Below, in pieces: positions 7,381 to 14,817 of a stretch of 20,081 nt of DNA. The position numbers were made by a program, and so were the translations under genes. The notes below the pieces were generated by a model, which saw nothing but the letters and a program-made list of their open reading frames with translations, was not told where the DNA came from and searched no databases. The first letter of the stretch is position 1, and the number at the start of each line of letters is the position of its first letter. Source of the stretch: a virus; IMG/VR virus record IMGVR_UViG_3300031841_005431, positions 1 to 20,081 of that record; one strand, given 5' to 3'.

Positions 7381-7410
7381 AAAGCCGGGTTTAACGACCC
7401 GGCTTTTTCT
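7381..7410 (+). terminator. Strong Rho-independent terminator
   Basis: A perfect 10-bp stem (AAAGCCGGGT with ACCCGGCTTT) closes a six-base loop and runs into a T-rich tract ending TTTTTCT. It closes the moron-like unit and should also stop most read-through from the head genes, so the tail genes after it need a new promoter or antitermination. Confidence 0.92.
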
Positions 7411-7462
7411 TATGTCATACTACGAAAGTTTTGATCAACGCGACTTAAAATTTAATTATTAA
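7411..7462 (+). repeat. Intergenic ATGTCATA / TTGATCAA element, copy 1
   Basis: TATGTCATA (7411-7419), 11 bases, then TTGATCAA (7431-7438) stand directly after the terminator and before the short tail tube gene. Read from the ATG, a 16-codon ORF (starts MSYYESFDQRDL, stop at 7462) is open, but it has no ribosome site. TTGATC followed at 17 bases by AATTAT could also be read as a weak -35/-10 pair, which would suit the need for a promoter after the terminator. Related copies lie at 12322 and 16497. Confidence 0.6.
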
Positions 7463-7464
7463 GT

Positions 7465-7479
7465 AAAGGAGTTAAATTG
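7465..7479 (+). promoter_or_regulatory. AAAGGA-N6-TTG initiation cassette of the short tail tube gene
   Basis: The ribosome site AAAGGA is exactly six bases before the TTG start. The leader up to the start closely resembles that of the capsid gene, including the TTAATTA before it and the TTAAATTG around the start. Confidence 0.7.
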
Positions 7480-7884
7480 GCAAAGTTTGTATTAACTGAC
7501 GCTAGCGTAACTATTAACAGCGTGGATTTAAGCGACCACGTTGCTAGTGTTACTTTAGATATTACGGCTGATGAAGTTGAAGAAACTGCGTTCGGTCAAA
7601 CTTTTAAAAGTAGATTAGGTGGCCTTAAAGACGGTACCCTAAGTATTGATTTCCAACAAGATTTCGCTGCAAGCGAAGTAGACGCTACATTGTGGCCACT
7701 TTTAGGAACAGTAACTACTTTTGAAATTAAACCAACTAGCGATGCAGTATCTAGTACTAACCCTAAATATAGTGGTAGCGTACTAGTAAACCAACACCAA
7801 CCCGTAGCTAACGGCGTAGGTGAATTAGCAAGTTTTTCCGTAAGTTTTCCAACTAGCGGAACTATAACTAGAGCGACTTCTTAG
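7477..7884 (+). CDS. Major tail tube protein, short form
   Basis: The 135-residue product begins MAKFVLTDASVTINSVDLSD and has the same core as the long form at 5988 (ASVTLDITADEVEET and KSRLGGLKDGTLSIDF). It lacks the C-terminal surface domain. It uses the AAAGGA-N6-TTG start seen at the capsid gene and has a codon mix like that gene, both pointing to very high expression and so to the main tail tube subunit. It is followed after one base by the tail chaperone gene, the standard order in siphophages. It stands downstream of a terminator and a candidate promoter element, so its transcription may be controlled separately from the head genes. Confidence 0.85.
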   Translation: MAKFVLTDASVTINSVDLSDHVASVTLDITADEVEETAFGQTFKSRLGGLKDGTLSIDFQQDFAASEVDATLWPLLGTVTTFEIKPTSDAVSSTNPKYSGSVLVNQHQPVANGVGELASFSVSFPTSGTITRATS

Positions 7885-7885
7885 T

Positions 7886-8152
7886 ATGTCCGCGATGCAA
7901 GGGTTACACCAACTCACACTTGTAATTGAGGACGGTACTAAAAAGGAAGTAACGTTAAGGCCTATAGATTTTGTTGCGTTAGAGCGTAAGTTTGGTTCAC
8001 GACCGGCAAGCGATCTAGAAAAGCTAAGTTTTGAGGAGTTAATGTATTTATGTTGGCACGCTAGTAAGCGTACCGGCGTTACAGAAGACTTTGATAAATG
8101 GCTTAATACCGTAGCAAGTATAGACGGTATAGGTGGCGAAAACCCGGAGTAA
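7886..8152 (+). CDS. Tail assembly chaperone, short (G-like) product
   Basis: An 88-residue protein between tail tube and tape measure genes, the conserved place for tail assembly chaperones, which coat the tape measure until the tube polymerises. The N-terminal strands (LHQLTLVIEDGTKKEVTLRPID) and helices (FVALERKFG, SFEELMYLCWHASKRTG, EDFDKWLNTVASI) fit this family. The reading frame in the -1 position stays open past the stop up to the gp10-like gene, as expected for a chaperone made in two lengths. ATG follows the tail tube stop by one base. Confidence 0.82.
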   Translation: MSAMQGLHQLTLVIEDGTKKEVTLRPIDFVALERKFGSRPASDLEKLSFEELMYLCWHASKRTGVTEDFDKWLNTVASIDGIGGENPE

Positions 8153-8298
8153 CCGGTGGCTATTATTTAGACTTAATAGCCGAAGTTAGTTTAGCCGCCG
8201 GGCTTAATCCTATGGAAGTAGCCGAACTACCGCTACCTATGTTTTTAGCGTTACAACAAGCTTTACAAAAAAGAGCGGAAGAATATAAGAATGGCTAA
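8140..8298 (+). CDS. Frameshift extension of the tail chaperone (T-like part)
   Basis: The -1 frame relative to the chaperone gene is open from 8107 to the stop at 8296-8298 and has no good start of its own. A -1 slip at GAA AAC (8138-8143) would continue as K-P-G-V-T-G-GYYLDLIAEVSLAAGL and end in RAEEYKNG, giving a product of about 136 residues. The helical segment with NPMEVAELPLPMFLALQQAL resembles the T part of siphophage chaperones. The slip site is not a classical XXXYYYZ heptamer, and the only nearby structure is a small CCGG-AGTAA-CCGG hairpin, so the exact site is uncertain. The extension overlaps the next gene by 8 bases. Confidence 0.7.
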   Translation, partial: KPGVTGGYYLDLIAEVSLAAGLNPMEVAELPLPMFLALQQALQKRAEEYKNG

Positions 8299-8887
8299 AG
8301 GTATAACTAAAACTACTAGCGGTACGGGTATAGCCGTAGAGGGCTTAAACGATACTATTAGGGGTTTACGTGATTTATCGCAAGGTAGCGAAGTACGTAA
8401 AGCTTTACGTGGTTTACATAAAGAAATTTCCAAAGAAGTTGAAAGCCAAACTCGTATAGCCGCTTTAAAGCAAAGCGTAAACGGGCGTCCGGCACCTAAA
8501 AGAACGCAGGGTGCTAAAGGTTATGTAGGCGGCGGTACCGACCGTAGCGCTTACTTAGACATACGTAAAACTAATAAATTCGTACGTAACTTAGAATTTG
8601 GACGCGATTATCAATTTTTAAATTTTTATACCCGTAAGCAAGCTACCGGTATGAACGTAAGCGCTAACGCTACCGGTATATTTTTTCCAGCGGATCAACT
8701 TAGACGACGCGTATACAAAAAGTGGGTCGGCAATAAATGGCGTAGTACGGGCGTATTTCCGGAAGGGGCTAAAATACACGGCTACGTCGCCGAGCCAACT
8801 ATAGCTAAGGCCGTACCGGGTATAACGGAAGATTATAGCGATAAAATGTTTGAAACAGTTAAAAAAGCAGTAAAGGAAAATAAATAA
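8291..8887 (+). CDS. HK97 gp10-like tail or neck completion protein
   Basis: This 198-residue basic protein has the pattern of gp10-like proteins: an N-terminal segment with GLNDTIRGLRDLSQG, a helix with VRKALRGLHKEISKEVESQTR, a loop region, then a NLEFGRDYQF strand similar to the EFG motif of that family, and a C-terminal helix (YSDKMFETVKKAVKE). Such proteins usually lie before the tail tube; here the gene is between chaperone and tape measure, so another minor tail role is possible. Its ATG sits inside the end of the chaperone extension, and its stop overlaps the tape measure ATG (TAATGG). Confidence 0.55.
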   Translation: MAKGITKTTSGTGIAVEGLNDTIRGLRDLSQGSEVRKALRGLHKEISKEVESQTRIAALKQSVNGRPAPKRTQGAKGYVGGGTDRSAYLDIRKTNKFVRNLEFGRDYQFLNFYTRKQATGMNVSANATGIFFPADQLRRRVYKKWVGNKWRSTGVFPEGAKIHGYVAEPTIAKAVPGITEDYSDKMFETVKKAVKENK

Positions 8888-11091
8888 TGGCGGCGCAAAG
8901 CACTAAAACATTAAGGTTTGAGTTTTTAGCCGATACTAAAAAGTTTTTAGGCAACATAGGTAAGGTCGGTAAAAAGTTTAACGACTTAGGCGCCGAGATG
9001 AAACAAACCGGCGATAATATAAATAAAGCCGTAGCCGGTATAGGAATTGCTGCAACGGCTGCAGCCGGTAAGTCGTTATTAGCCTTTAGAGATTTTGAAA
9101 CCGGTATGAACGAGGTATTTACTCTTTTACCGGGTACTAGCCAAGAAACTTTTGATCAAATTAATAAAGATGTTTTAAAGCTATCTAAAAGCATAGGTAA
9201 ACTCCCGGAAGATGTTATCCCGGCGTTATATGACTCATTATCAGCCGGCGTACCACCGGATAACGTTTTTGCTTTTTTAGAAACCGCTAATAAATTAGCC
9301 GTAGGTGGTGCTACCGAATTAGGTATAGCGGTAGACGGTTTAACTACCGTAGTAAACGCTTTTGGTAGTGATGTAATTAGCGTAGGCGAGGCGTCCGATA
9401 TTATCTTTACGGCCGTTAAAGGTGGTAAAACTACCGTAGAGCAATTATCTAAAGCTATGTTCAACGTTGCACCGATTGCAGCGTCTATGGGTATAGAGTT
9501 TGGTAACGTTACGGCTGCCGTTGCTACCTTAACCGCGTCCGGTACTCCTACTAGCGTAGCTATGACGCAAATAAGGGCTGCGTTATCGGAATTAGCTAAA
9601 CCTACTACAAAGATAAGTCAACTATTTATGGAACTTACCGGCCAAAGTTTTGAGGAGTTTATAGCTAGCGGCGGCGACCTTAAAAAAGGTTTCGACATAA
9701 TTGCAAAAGGTGCTAAAGATAACGGTAAACCTTTAGCCGAGTACGTAGGGTCGGTCGAGGCTCTCGGTGCTATTCAAACCTTAACCGGTAAAGGTAGCGA
9801 AAAATTTGCTAGCGAGTTAGTAGCGGCAGCTAACGCAGTAGGTGCAACCGATGCAGCTTTTGAGCAAGGATCACAAGGTATAGGTTTAGTTTTAGAAAAA
9901 TTAAAAGCTAGTTTTCAAGTATTACAAATAGAAATAGGCCAAAAGTTAGCTCCGATACTTATTAGCGCTATAGATAATATCCAAACTAAGTTTAAAGAAA
10001 TTCAACCCGGCTTACAGGCTTTCGTAGATAACGTTAAAAGTTTTTTTGCTAGCGATGTAGTCGTTAATACTATAAATAAATTACGCGACGCTTTTAATAG
10101 TTTACAAGAACGTTTAGCGCCGGTAATAGATAAAATAACTGCTTTTTTTAGAGCTAACCCTAAAGTAGCTTTTACGTCGTTAGCGGTCGTTATAGGCGGT
10201 ATTTTATTAGCTAGCGTAATAAGTTTAGCTAGTGCTTTTGCAGCCTTATTTAGTCCCGTTACGCTCATAATAGGGGCAATAGCAGCGCTTGCGGGTGGTT
10301 TTAGATACGCTTACGACAATGTTGAAGTATTTAGAAACTTTATAGATAATACTATGTCGTTTTTAAAAACTTTATTTAGTAACTTTATAGCATTTTTTCA
10401 AAGCGACGGTTTCGTAGCAGCATTTAATAAAGGTTTAGATTTTGTTAAAGCACAATTTGAAAATTTAAAAACAGTATTTAGCGGGGTAGTTAATTTTATA
10501 AAAGCTTTATTTAGTGGCGACGTAAGTTTAGCCGTAGATAGCTTAAAAGATATTTTTAAAGGTTTATTATCGTTTTTCAAAAATAATTGGAATTTATTTG
10601 AAACTTTACGCGATGTATTTATAGGCGCGTTAACTAAAGCTAAAGATTTTATTTGGCCTAGATTAAAAGAATTTGGTAAAGGCTTTATCGAAACTATTAC
10701 TACCGTATTAAAAACTAGTGCCGGCGTCGTACTAGAGGGCGTTAAGTTTGTATTTAATAAAGTTATAGATAAAATTAACGGCTTTATTAATGGTTTAAAT
10801 AGCGGGCTTGCTTTTAGCTTTTTTGGAATAGATATTGATCCACCCGATATACCTAACATACCAAAATTGGCCAAAGGTGGTATCGTAACTAAACCTACTA
10901 TCGCTATGATTGGCGAGCAAGGTGCCGAAGCGGTAGTACCGTTACCCTCGAGAGTTGGCGGGGGTTTTGGCCAAACACCTACTATTAATTTAACCGTTAA
11001 CGCGGGCTTAGGTACCGACGGTGCGGAAGTAGGCCGTATAATAGTCGAGCAAATCGAAAAATATAATAGACGTAATTTAAGGTTCGTATAA
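8887..11091 (+). CDS. Tail tape measure protein
   Basis: A 734-residue protein that sets tail length and is ejected with the DNA. At about 0.15 nm per residue this predicts a tail of roughly 110 nm. The N-terminal helical region (residues 1 to 60) is followed by a TP901-type tape measure core (about 65 to 370) with FRDFETGMNEVFTLLPG, YDSLSAGVPP, ALSELAKPTTKISQLF and VEALGAIQTLTGKG. A hydrophobic stretch at about 427 to 472 could enter the host membrane. Near the C-terminus is the common LAKGGIVTKPTIAMIGEQGA segment (residues about 662 to 681). No lysozyme or peptidase motif is seen. It overlaps both neighbours by one base (TAATGG). Confidence 0.95.
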   Translation: MAAQSTKTLRFEFLADTKKFLGNIGKVGKKFNDLGAEMKQTGDNINKAVAGIGIAATAAAGKSLLAFRDFETGMNEVFTLLPGTSQETFDQINKDVLKLSKSIGKLPEDVIPALYDSLSAGVPPDNVFAFLETANKLAVGGATELGIAVDGLTTVVNAFGSDVISVGEASDIIFTAVKGGKTTVEQLSKAMFNVAPIAASMGIEFGNVTAAVATLTASGTPTSVAMTQIRAALSELAKPTTKISQLFMELTGQSFEEFIASGGDLKKGFDIIAKGAKDNGKPLAEYVGSVEALGAIQTLTGKGSEKFASELVAAANAVGATDAAFEQGSQGIGLVLEKLKASFQVLQIEIGQKLAPILISAIDNIQTKFKEIQPGLQAFVDNVKSFFASDVVVNTINKLRDAFNSLQERLAPVIDKITAFFRANPKVAFTSLAVVIGGILLASVISLASAFAALFSPVTLIIGAIAALAGGFRYAYDNVEVFRNFIDNTMSFLKTLFSNFIAFFQSDGFVAAFNKGLDFVKAQFENLKTVFSGVVNFIKALFSGDVSLAVDSLKDIFKGLLSFFKNNWNLFETLRDVFIGALTKAKDFIWPRLKEFGKGFIETITTVLKTSAGVVLEGVKFVFNKVIDKINGFINGLNSGLAFSFFGIDIDPPDIPNIPKLAKGGIVTKPTIAMIGEQGAEAVVPLPSRVGGGFGQTPTINLTVNAGLGTDGAEVGRIIVEQIEKYNRRNLRFV

Positions 11092-12323
11092 TGGCTACGC
11101 CGGAAGTACGAGTACGCTTAGGCTTTACCCCTAATACATTTACCCTAGACGACTTAGTAAGGGGTGTTTTAGATACCGGGCAACTCGGTGGCGCCGTTAC
11201 ATTAACCGACGTTACTAGCGACGTCCAAAACGTAGCTATAAGTCGCGGGCGATCTAAAGATTTAGATAGCTTTTATACCGGTAGTTGCGCTATTAAATTA
11301 ATAAATAACGAACGTAAATACGAAAATACTAATACTTCTAGTCCTTACTATCCCGGTATAGAGCCATTTATAATTATGCACGTCGACGCTACTACCGACG
11401 GCGGTAGTACATACGAGGACTTATTCGTAGGTTTTGTAGCCGACATTAACTTAACTTACCCGGATAGTAATAACTCTTTTGCTACGTTTACCGGGTTTGA
11501 CGCTTTTATGAAAATTAATAATACCGAATTAGTTAATGCTAGTTTTTCTAGTACCGATAGCGGTAGCTTAATAAATAATATTTTAAGTAGTAGTACGGTT
11601 AAATTTAGCGCTGCTAACCGTGATATAGAAACCGGTATTAGTACTATGCAAGCTTTAAGCGGGGTAACCGATAATACGTTAAACGTTTTACAAACTATAG
11701 AGCGCAGCGAAAATGGACTTTTATTTATGTCTAAAAGCGGTAAGTTAACTTTTAAAAATAGACATACTACTTTTCCGTCTAGCGCGTCTATGACTTTTAG
11801 CGATGACGGTAGCGACATACCATATTCAAGCGTAGATTATATAAACGATGATAACGAAATTTATAACGTTATTAACTTAACCCGTACGGGCGGTACTACG
11901 CAAAGCCAAGAAGATACCGGGAGCCAACTTAAATATTTAATACGTACTTTAACGCGTACCGGTTTATTAAATGATAACGATACCGAAGTTAATGACGCTG
12001 CTTTATACCTATTAGGTAAATATAAAGACGCTTTATTACGGTTTGATAATTTAGAAGTTAATTTAAAAGATATTAGTACTAGTAGCCAAAATAGTATTTT
12101 AGCTAGCGAAGTAGGGGATATAGTTTTAATAGAACTTACGCCACCCGGTAGTGGTTCGCCTAGTCAATTAACTAGTTTTGAAATATTAGATAGTATTACT
12201 TATAGCGTTACGCCTGATACTTTTAAAGTAACTTATAAATTAAGTAAAGCAGAACAACAGGCCTTTATGCGTTTAGATAATTCAATATTCGGTCATTTAG
12301 ACGAAGATAAGTTGGGTTATTAA
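11091..12323 (+). CDS. Minor tail protein, tail hub or baseplate-like
   Basis: This 410-residue beta-rich protein directly follows the tape measure, where distal tail and hub proteins lie. An N-terminal part (residues 1 to 130) with VQNVAISRGRSKDLDSFYTG, CAIKLINNERKYEN and YEDLFVGFVADI resembles the ring domain of hub proteins. The middle contains a helix with DNTLNVLQTIERSENGLLFM, typical of the gp27-like fold, and the end has a SFEILDSITYSVTPDTFKVTYKL strand pair. The assignment as hub is by layout and pattern and is moderately sure; an actinophage-type generic minor tail protein is the cautious label. The stop overlaps the ATG of the intergenic element at 12323. Confidence 0.72.
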   Translation: MATPEVRVRLGFTPNTFTLDDLVRGVLDTGQLGGAVTLTDVTSDVQNVAISRGRSKDLDSFYTGSCAIKLINNERKYENTNTSSPYYPGIEPFIIMHVDATTDGGSTYEDLFVGFVADINLTYPDSNNSFATFTGFDAFMKINNTELVNASFSSTDSGSLINNILSSSTVKFSAANRDIETGISTMQALSGVTDNTLNVLQTIERSENGLLFMSKSGKLTFKNRHTTFPSSASMTFSDDGSDIPYSSVDYINDDNEIYNVINLTRTGGTTQSQEDTGSQLKYLIRTLTRTGLLNDNDTEVNDAALYLLGKYKDALLRFDNLEVNLKDISTSSQNSILASEVGDIVLIELTPPGSGSPSQLTSFEILDSITYSVTPDTFKVTYKLSKAEQQAFMRLDNSIFGHLDEDKLGY

Positions 12324-12364
12324 TGTCATATTGCGTTGATCAAGATTTATTAAGGATATTATAA
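12322..12364 (+). repeat. Intergenic ATGTCATA / TTGATCAA element, copy 2
   Basis: ATGTCATA (12323-12330), five bases, then TTGATCAA (12336-12343). The ATG overlaps the upstream stop as TAATG, exactly like real gene junctions here, and opens a 13-codon ORF (MSYCVDQDLLRIL, stop 12362-12364). This copy could therefore be a translated minigene or the shrunken remnant of one. The GATCAAGATT part is shared with 1512, 5956 and 17645. TTGATC with TATAAA 18 bases on would also pass as a weak promoter. Confidence 0.6.
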
Positions 12365-12368
12365 AACT

Positions 12369-12818
12369 ATGCCTAGTGGATTTAAAACGTTCGTTACCGG
12401 TGAAGTATTAACGGCTAGCGATGTAAATAATTATTTAATGGAACAAAGTATATGCGTATTTGCGGACGCTACGGCACGCGATGCAGCTATTACTAGTCCA
12501 GAAGACGGTCAATTCGTATTTTTAACCGGGACTAGTACTTTACAATTTTACGGATCAAGTACGTGGAATAACTTTATAGGCGAGGGCGATATTACCGGCG
12601 TTACTGCCGGGTCGGGTCTTTCCGGTGGTGGTACTAGCGGTGCTGTAACCCTTAACGTAGATATAAACGGACAAAGTACGGCAACCGTTGCGGGTACTGA
12701 TGAAGTATTAATTGGCGACGTAGATGATAGTAATAATATAAAAAAGACAACAGCGCAAGATATTGCAAACCTAGCACCCGCAGGCGCTACGGTAGGTTTA
12801 ATTTTAGCGTTAGGATAG
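12369..12818 (+). CDS. Tail tip or fibre protein
   Basis: A 149-residue protein. Residues 1 to 80 form a segment common in phage tail tip proteins: GFKTFVTGEVLTASDVNNYLMEQ, FADATARDAAITSPEDGQ, then FYGSSTWNNF. Residues 81 to 130 contain GDITGVTAGSGLSGGG and GAVTLNVDINGQ, the glycine-rich repeat-like pattern of tail fibre shafts. The protein is short for a fibre, so it may be a shaft piece or adapter to which the proteins encoded next attach. The spacing to the ribosome site AAGGA is long at 12 bases. Function is inferred from motif and place. Confidence 0.68.
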   Translation: MPSGFKTFVTGEVLTASDVNNYLMEQSICVFADATARDAAITSPEDGQFVFLTGTSTLQFYGSSTWNNFIGEGDITGVTAGSGLSGGGTSGAVTLNVDINGQSTATVAGTDEVLIGDVDDSNNIKKTTAQDIANLAPAGATVGLILALG

Positions 12819-12833
12819 AAAGGATATACATTG
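12819..12833 (+). promoter_or_regulatory. AAAGGA-N6-TTG initiation cassette
   Basis: Third occurrence of AAAGGA exactly six bases before a TTG start. It decides the start of the 109-residue gene and suggests that this product is also made in large amounts. Confidence 0.65.
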
Positions 12834-13160
12834 GCGGAAAGTTATAAAAATGCGTATTTAGATATTACTTCTAGCGCGCAAACACTTTACACTAATTCAA
12901 GCGGTGGATCAGGGATTATCGTTACCTTACGCGTTACTAATGTTGACGGCGCTACGGACGACACTATAACTGCAGACGTTATTGACGGAACGAGCGGTAA
13001 TGCAAGAATTGCTTATACTTTAAGCGTACCGGCCGATACTACAATAGAGTTAGCAGGTACTTCTAAAATATTTTTAGAAAATGGCGACTATATTCAATTA
13101 CAAGGCGGTAATGCGTCCGGCGATCTTGAGGCTTTTGCAAGTATTTTAGAAATAACCTAA
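12831..13160 (+). CDS. Small beta-sandwich virion protein
   Basis: The 109-residue product starts MAESYKNAYLDIT and is made of alternating strands with short turns (TLYTNSSGGSGIIVTLRVTN, DTITADVIDG, ADTTIELAGTSKIFLENGDY). The GDYIQLQGG turn and the overall plan resemble the small protein at 1096, suggesting a related fold used in decoration or fibre proteins. It shares the TTG start cassette and the codon style of the capsid gene, so it is probably abundant in the particle. Its exact place on the virion is unknown. Stop is ten bases before the next ATG. Confidence 0.7.
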   Translation: MAESYKNAYLDITSSAQTLYTNSSGGSGIIVTLRVTNVDGATDDTITADVIDGTSGNARIAYTLSVPADTTIELAGTSKIFLENGDYIQLQGGNASGDLEAFASILEIT

Positions 13161-13170
13161 AGGGGTAATT

Positions 13171-13797
13171 ATGCCGTATGGTTATTTAGGACAAAATACG
13201 CCAAACCAAACCGTATCTAATAGCGGTGTTTTTTCTATTACCGACGTAGCTGATTTAGATAAGCAAGGTAAATTTGGCGGCAGTTTAGAATTTATTGAGG
13301 AAAAAACTATTACTGCAAGTTCATCTGCAATCTTTACAGATATAAAAGAAACAAAATATGATGTTCATTATTTAACTATTGAAAATTATGCACCTTCAGT
13401 TGACGGAACTGCTTTGGCTTGCAGGTTTTTTGAAAGTGGTGTTGAGGAAAGTGGGGCAGTTTATAGATATGCACTTAATTATGGTAGTCCTAATGTTACT
13501 GTTGGTTTTGCAGAGGAAAAATCAACAGGTATTGCACAATTTTTTTTGACTGCGTCAGCAGGTAACGGAACTAATGAAGTAAGTAATTCATATAATTATT
13601 TTTATAATCTCGGTAATAGTTCTATGTATAGTTATTTCACTAATCAATCAACTACTGTAAGACCTGCAGGTAATTATATTTTTGCTTTTGGTGGTGCGAC
13701 ATTACCGCAAGCGAGTTTAGTGGATCAAATAAAATGTTTTGTAACTAGTGGTACTTATTCAGCAACTTTAAAACTTTACGGGATAAAACAAATTTAG
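13171..13797 (+). CDS. Tail array protein A (receptor-binding candidate)
   Basis: This 208-residue protein is the first of six small beta proteins. The N-terminus YGYLGQNTPNQTVSNSGVFS matches that of the gene at 14818 (YGYVGVNIPDQ, then AGIFS) and is probably the anchoring segment. The rest is beta-rich and ends in LKLYGIKQI, an ending shared by most of the array. From about 13311 the codon style changes to more TCA, GCA, ACA and GGA than in the first 45 codons, which suggests that a conserved anchor is joined to an exchanged head domain. A good ribosome site (AAAGGGG) precedes the ATG. A role in host binding is inferred from place and variability. Confidence 0.68.
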   Translation: MPYGYLGQNTPNQTVSNSGVFSITDVADLDKQGKFGGSLEFIEEKTITASSSAIFTDIKETKYDVHYLTIENYAPSVDGTALACRFFESGVEESGAVYRYALNYGSPNVTVGFAEEKSTGIAQFFLTASAGNGTNEVSNSYNYFYNLGNSSMYSYFTNQSTTVRPAGNYIFAFGGATLPQASLVDQIKCFVTSGTYSATLKLYGIKQI

Positions 13798-13798
13798 T

Positions 13799-14314
13799 AT
13801 GAGTAATTTACGATTAATAAATGAAACTGAAATAACTTCTAGTGTTTCCTATATAGATGTTAATAATATATTTTCAGCAGATTTTGATACTTACTGTATA
13901 GAATATTCGACCGTAGGTAGTGCAGGTAATGCGTTAAGAGGTAATTTACTTAATACTTCAGGTGTTTTATTAAATGGTAGTGATTATGATAACGCTATGA
14001 TTAATCAAATTGATAGTGGCGCATTTACAGAAAGTAGAAATCAAGGCGATACTCGTTGGGAAAGAATTTCAATACACTCGCCTTATGGTCAAAACGCAAC
14101 CACTTGGATTTTTAATCCCTATACGGCTAACTATACTTTCGTTATAACTCAAGGAGTTACATATTATAACGCAGCTGGTATAGGTACTTACGCACAAAAA
14201 CAAGCCGGCGTATATAAACAAACTACTTCAATAGGTGGTATAAGATTTACACCTGCAAGTGGAACTTTAGATAGTGGTATTATTAGAACTTATGGATTGC
14301 GAGTTGATAGCTAG
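13799..14314 (+). CDS. Tail array protein B
   Basis: A 171-residue beta protein that starts one base after the stop of protein A. It begins MSNLRLINETEITSSVSYID, has SRNQGDTRWERISIHSP and ends in IIRTYGLRVDS. It pairs best with the gene at 15435, which has ERNQGGAFRFTIYNP in the same place and a KIYGIKS ending. No anchor segment like that of A is present, so it may join the tip through A. The final base of its stop codon is the first base of the GTG of the next gene. Function unknown; a tip or receptor-binding role is inferred. Confidence 0.65.
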   Translation: MSNLRLINETEITSSVSYIDVNNIFSADFDTYCIEYSTVGSAGNALRGNLLNTSGVLLNGSDYDNAMINQIDSGAFTESRNQGDTRWERISIHSPYGQNATTWIFNPYTANYTFVITQGVTYYNAAGIGTYAQKQAGVYKQTTSIGGIRFTPASGTLDSGIIRTYGLRVDS

Positions 14315-14817
14315 TGGCGGGTAAATTATTACAGGTAGCAACGGAAACCGTAACTAGTTCGGTTTCGTCTGTTACTTTAACAGGAATAGATAGTGATAAC
14401 GTTTATATGTTAGCTATGAACGGTGTTGATCCTAGCGGGTCAACGGACGGCTATTTAAGAGTAACTGTAAGTGGTACTGCTGATACTACGGCAAATTATG
14501 ATTATGCTTATAAAGGATTACGAGCCGATACGACATTTAGTAATTTATCAACTACAAATCTTACTTATTGGAATTACGTTGCAAATTGGTCAACAGATAC
14601 GGTCGGTAATGCAATCGTATATTTATATAATTTTAATAATTCTAGTGAATATTCTTTTATAACTAATGAAAGTGTTACTACTTGGAGTATTGGCGGTCTT
14701 TTAGCTCCAACCGGTGGGGCGGTACATACCGTTGCACAAAGTTGTGACGGTATAGAATTTAGTTATGCTAGTGCAACTATAGACGGCGGAACGTTTACTC
14801 TTTTTAAGGTGTTATAG
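14314..14817 (+). CDS. Tail array protein C
   Basis: A 167-residue beta protein with a GTG start that overlaps the preceding stop by one base. It is clearly related to the gene at 15957: both have SGTADTTANYDYAY or SGTADSTAIYDYAF at similar positions, then NFNNSSEYSFIT or NFPTDSEYSLIT. The ending TLFKVL differs from the YGI/YGL ending of the other five. No signal peptide or membrane segment is present. The next gene begins directly after its stop. Confidence 0.65.
   Translation: MAGKLLQVATETVTSSVSSVTLTGIDSDNVYMLAMNGVDPSGSTDGYLRVTVSGTADTTANYDYAYKGLRADTTFSNLSTTNLTYWNYVANWSTDTVGNAIVYLYNFNNSSEYSFITNESVTTWSIGGLLAPTGGAVHTVAQSCDGIEFSYASATIDGGTFTLFKVL

Noticed and set aside
10398-10874. 158-residue open frame on the minus strand inside the tape measure gene
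   Set aside because: It mirrors codon bias of the plus-strand gene, has no ribosome site and no recognisable domain; similar antisense frames at 9156-9464, 10002-10268 and 11456-11818 have the same origin.
14471-14662. 63-residue plus-strand frame inside array gene C
   Set aside because: Wholly inside a well-supported gene, with a low-complexity Ile/Leu-rich product and no ribosome site.
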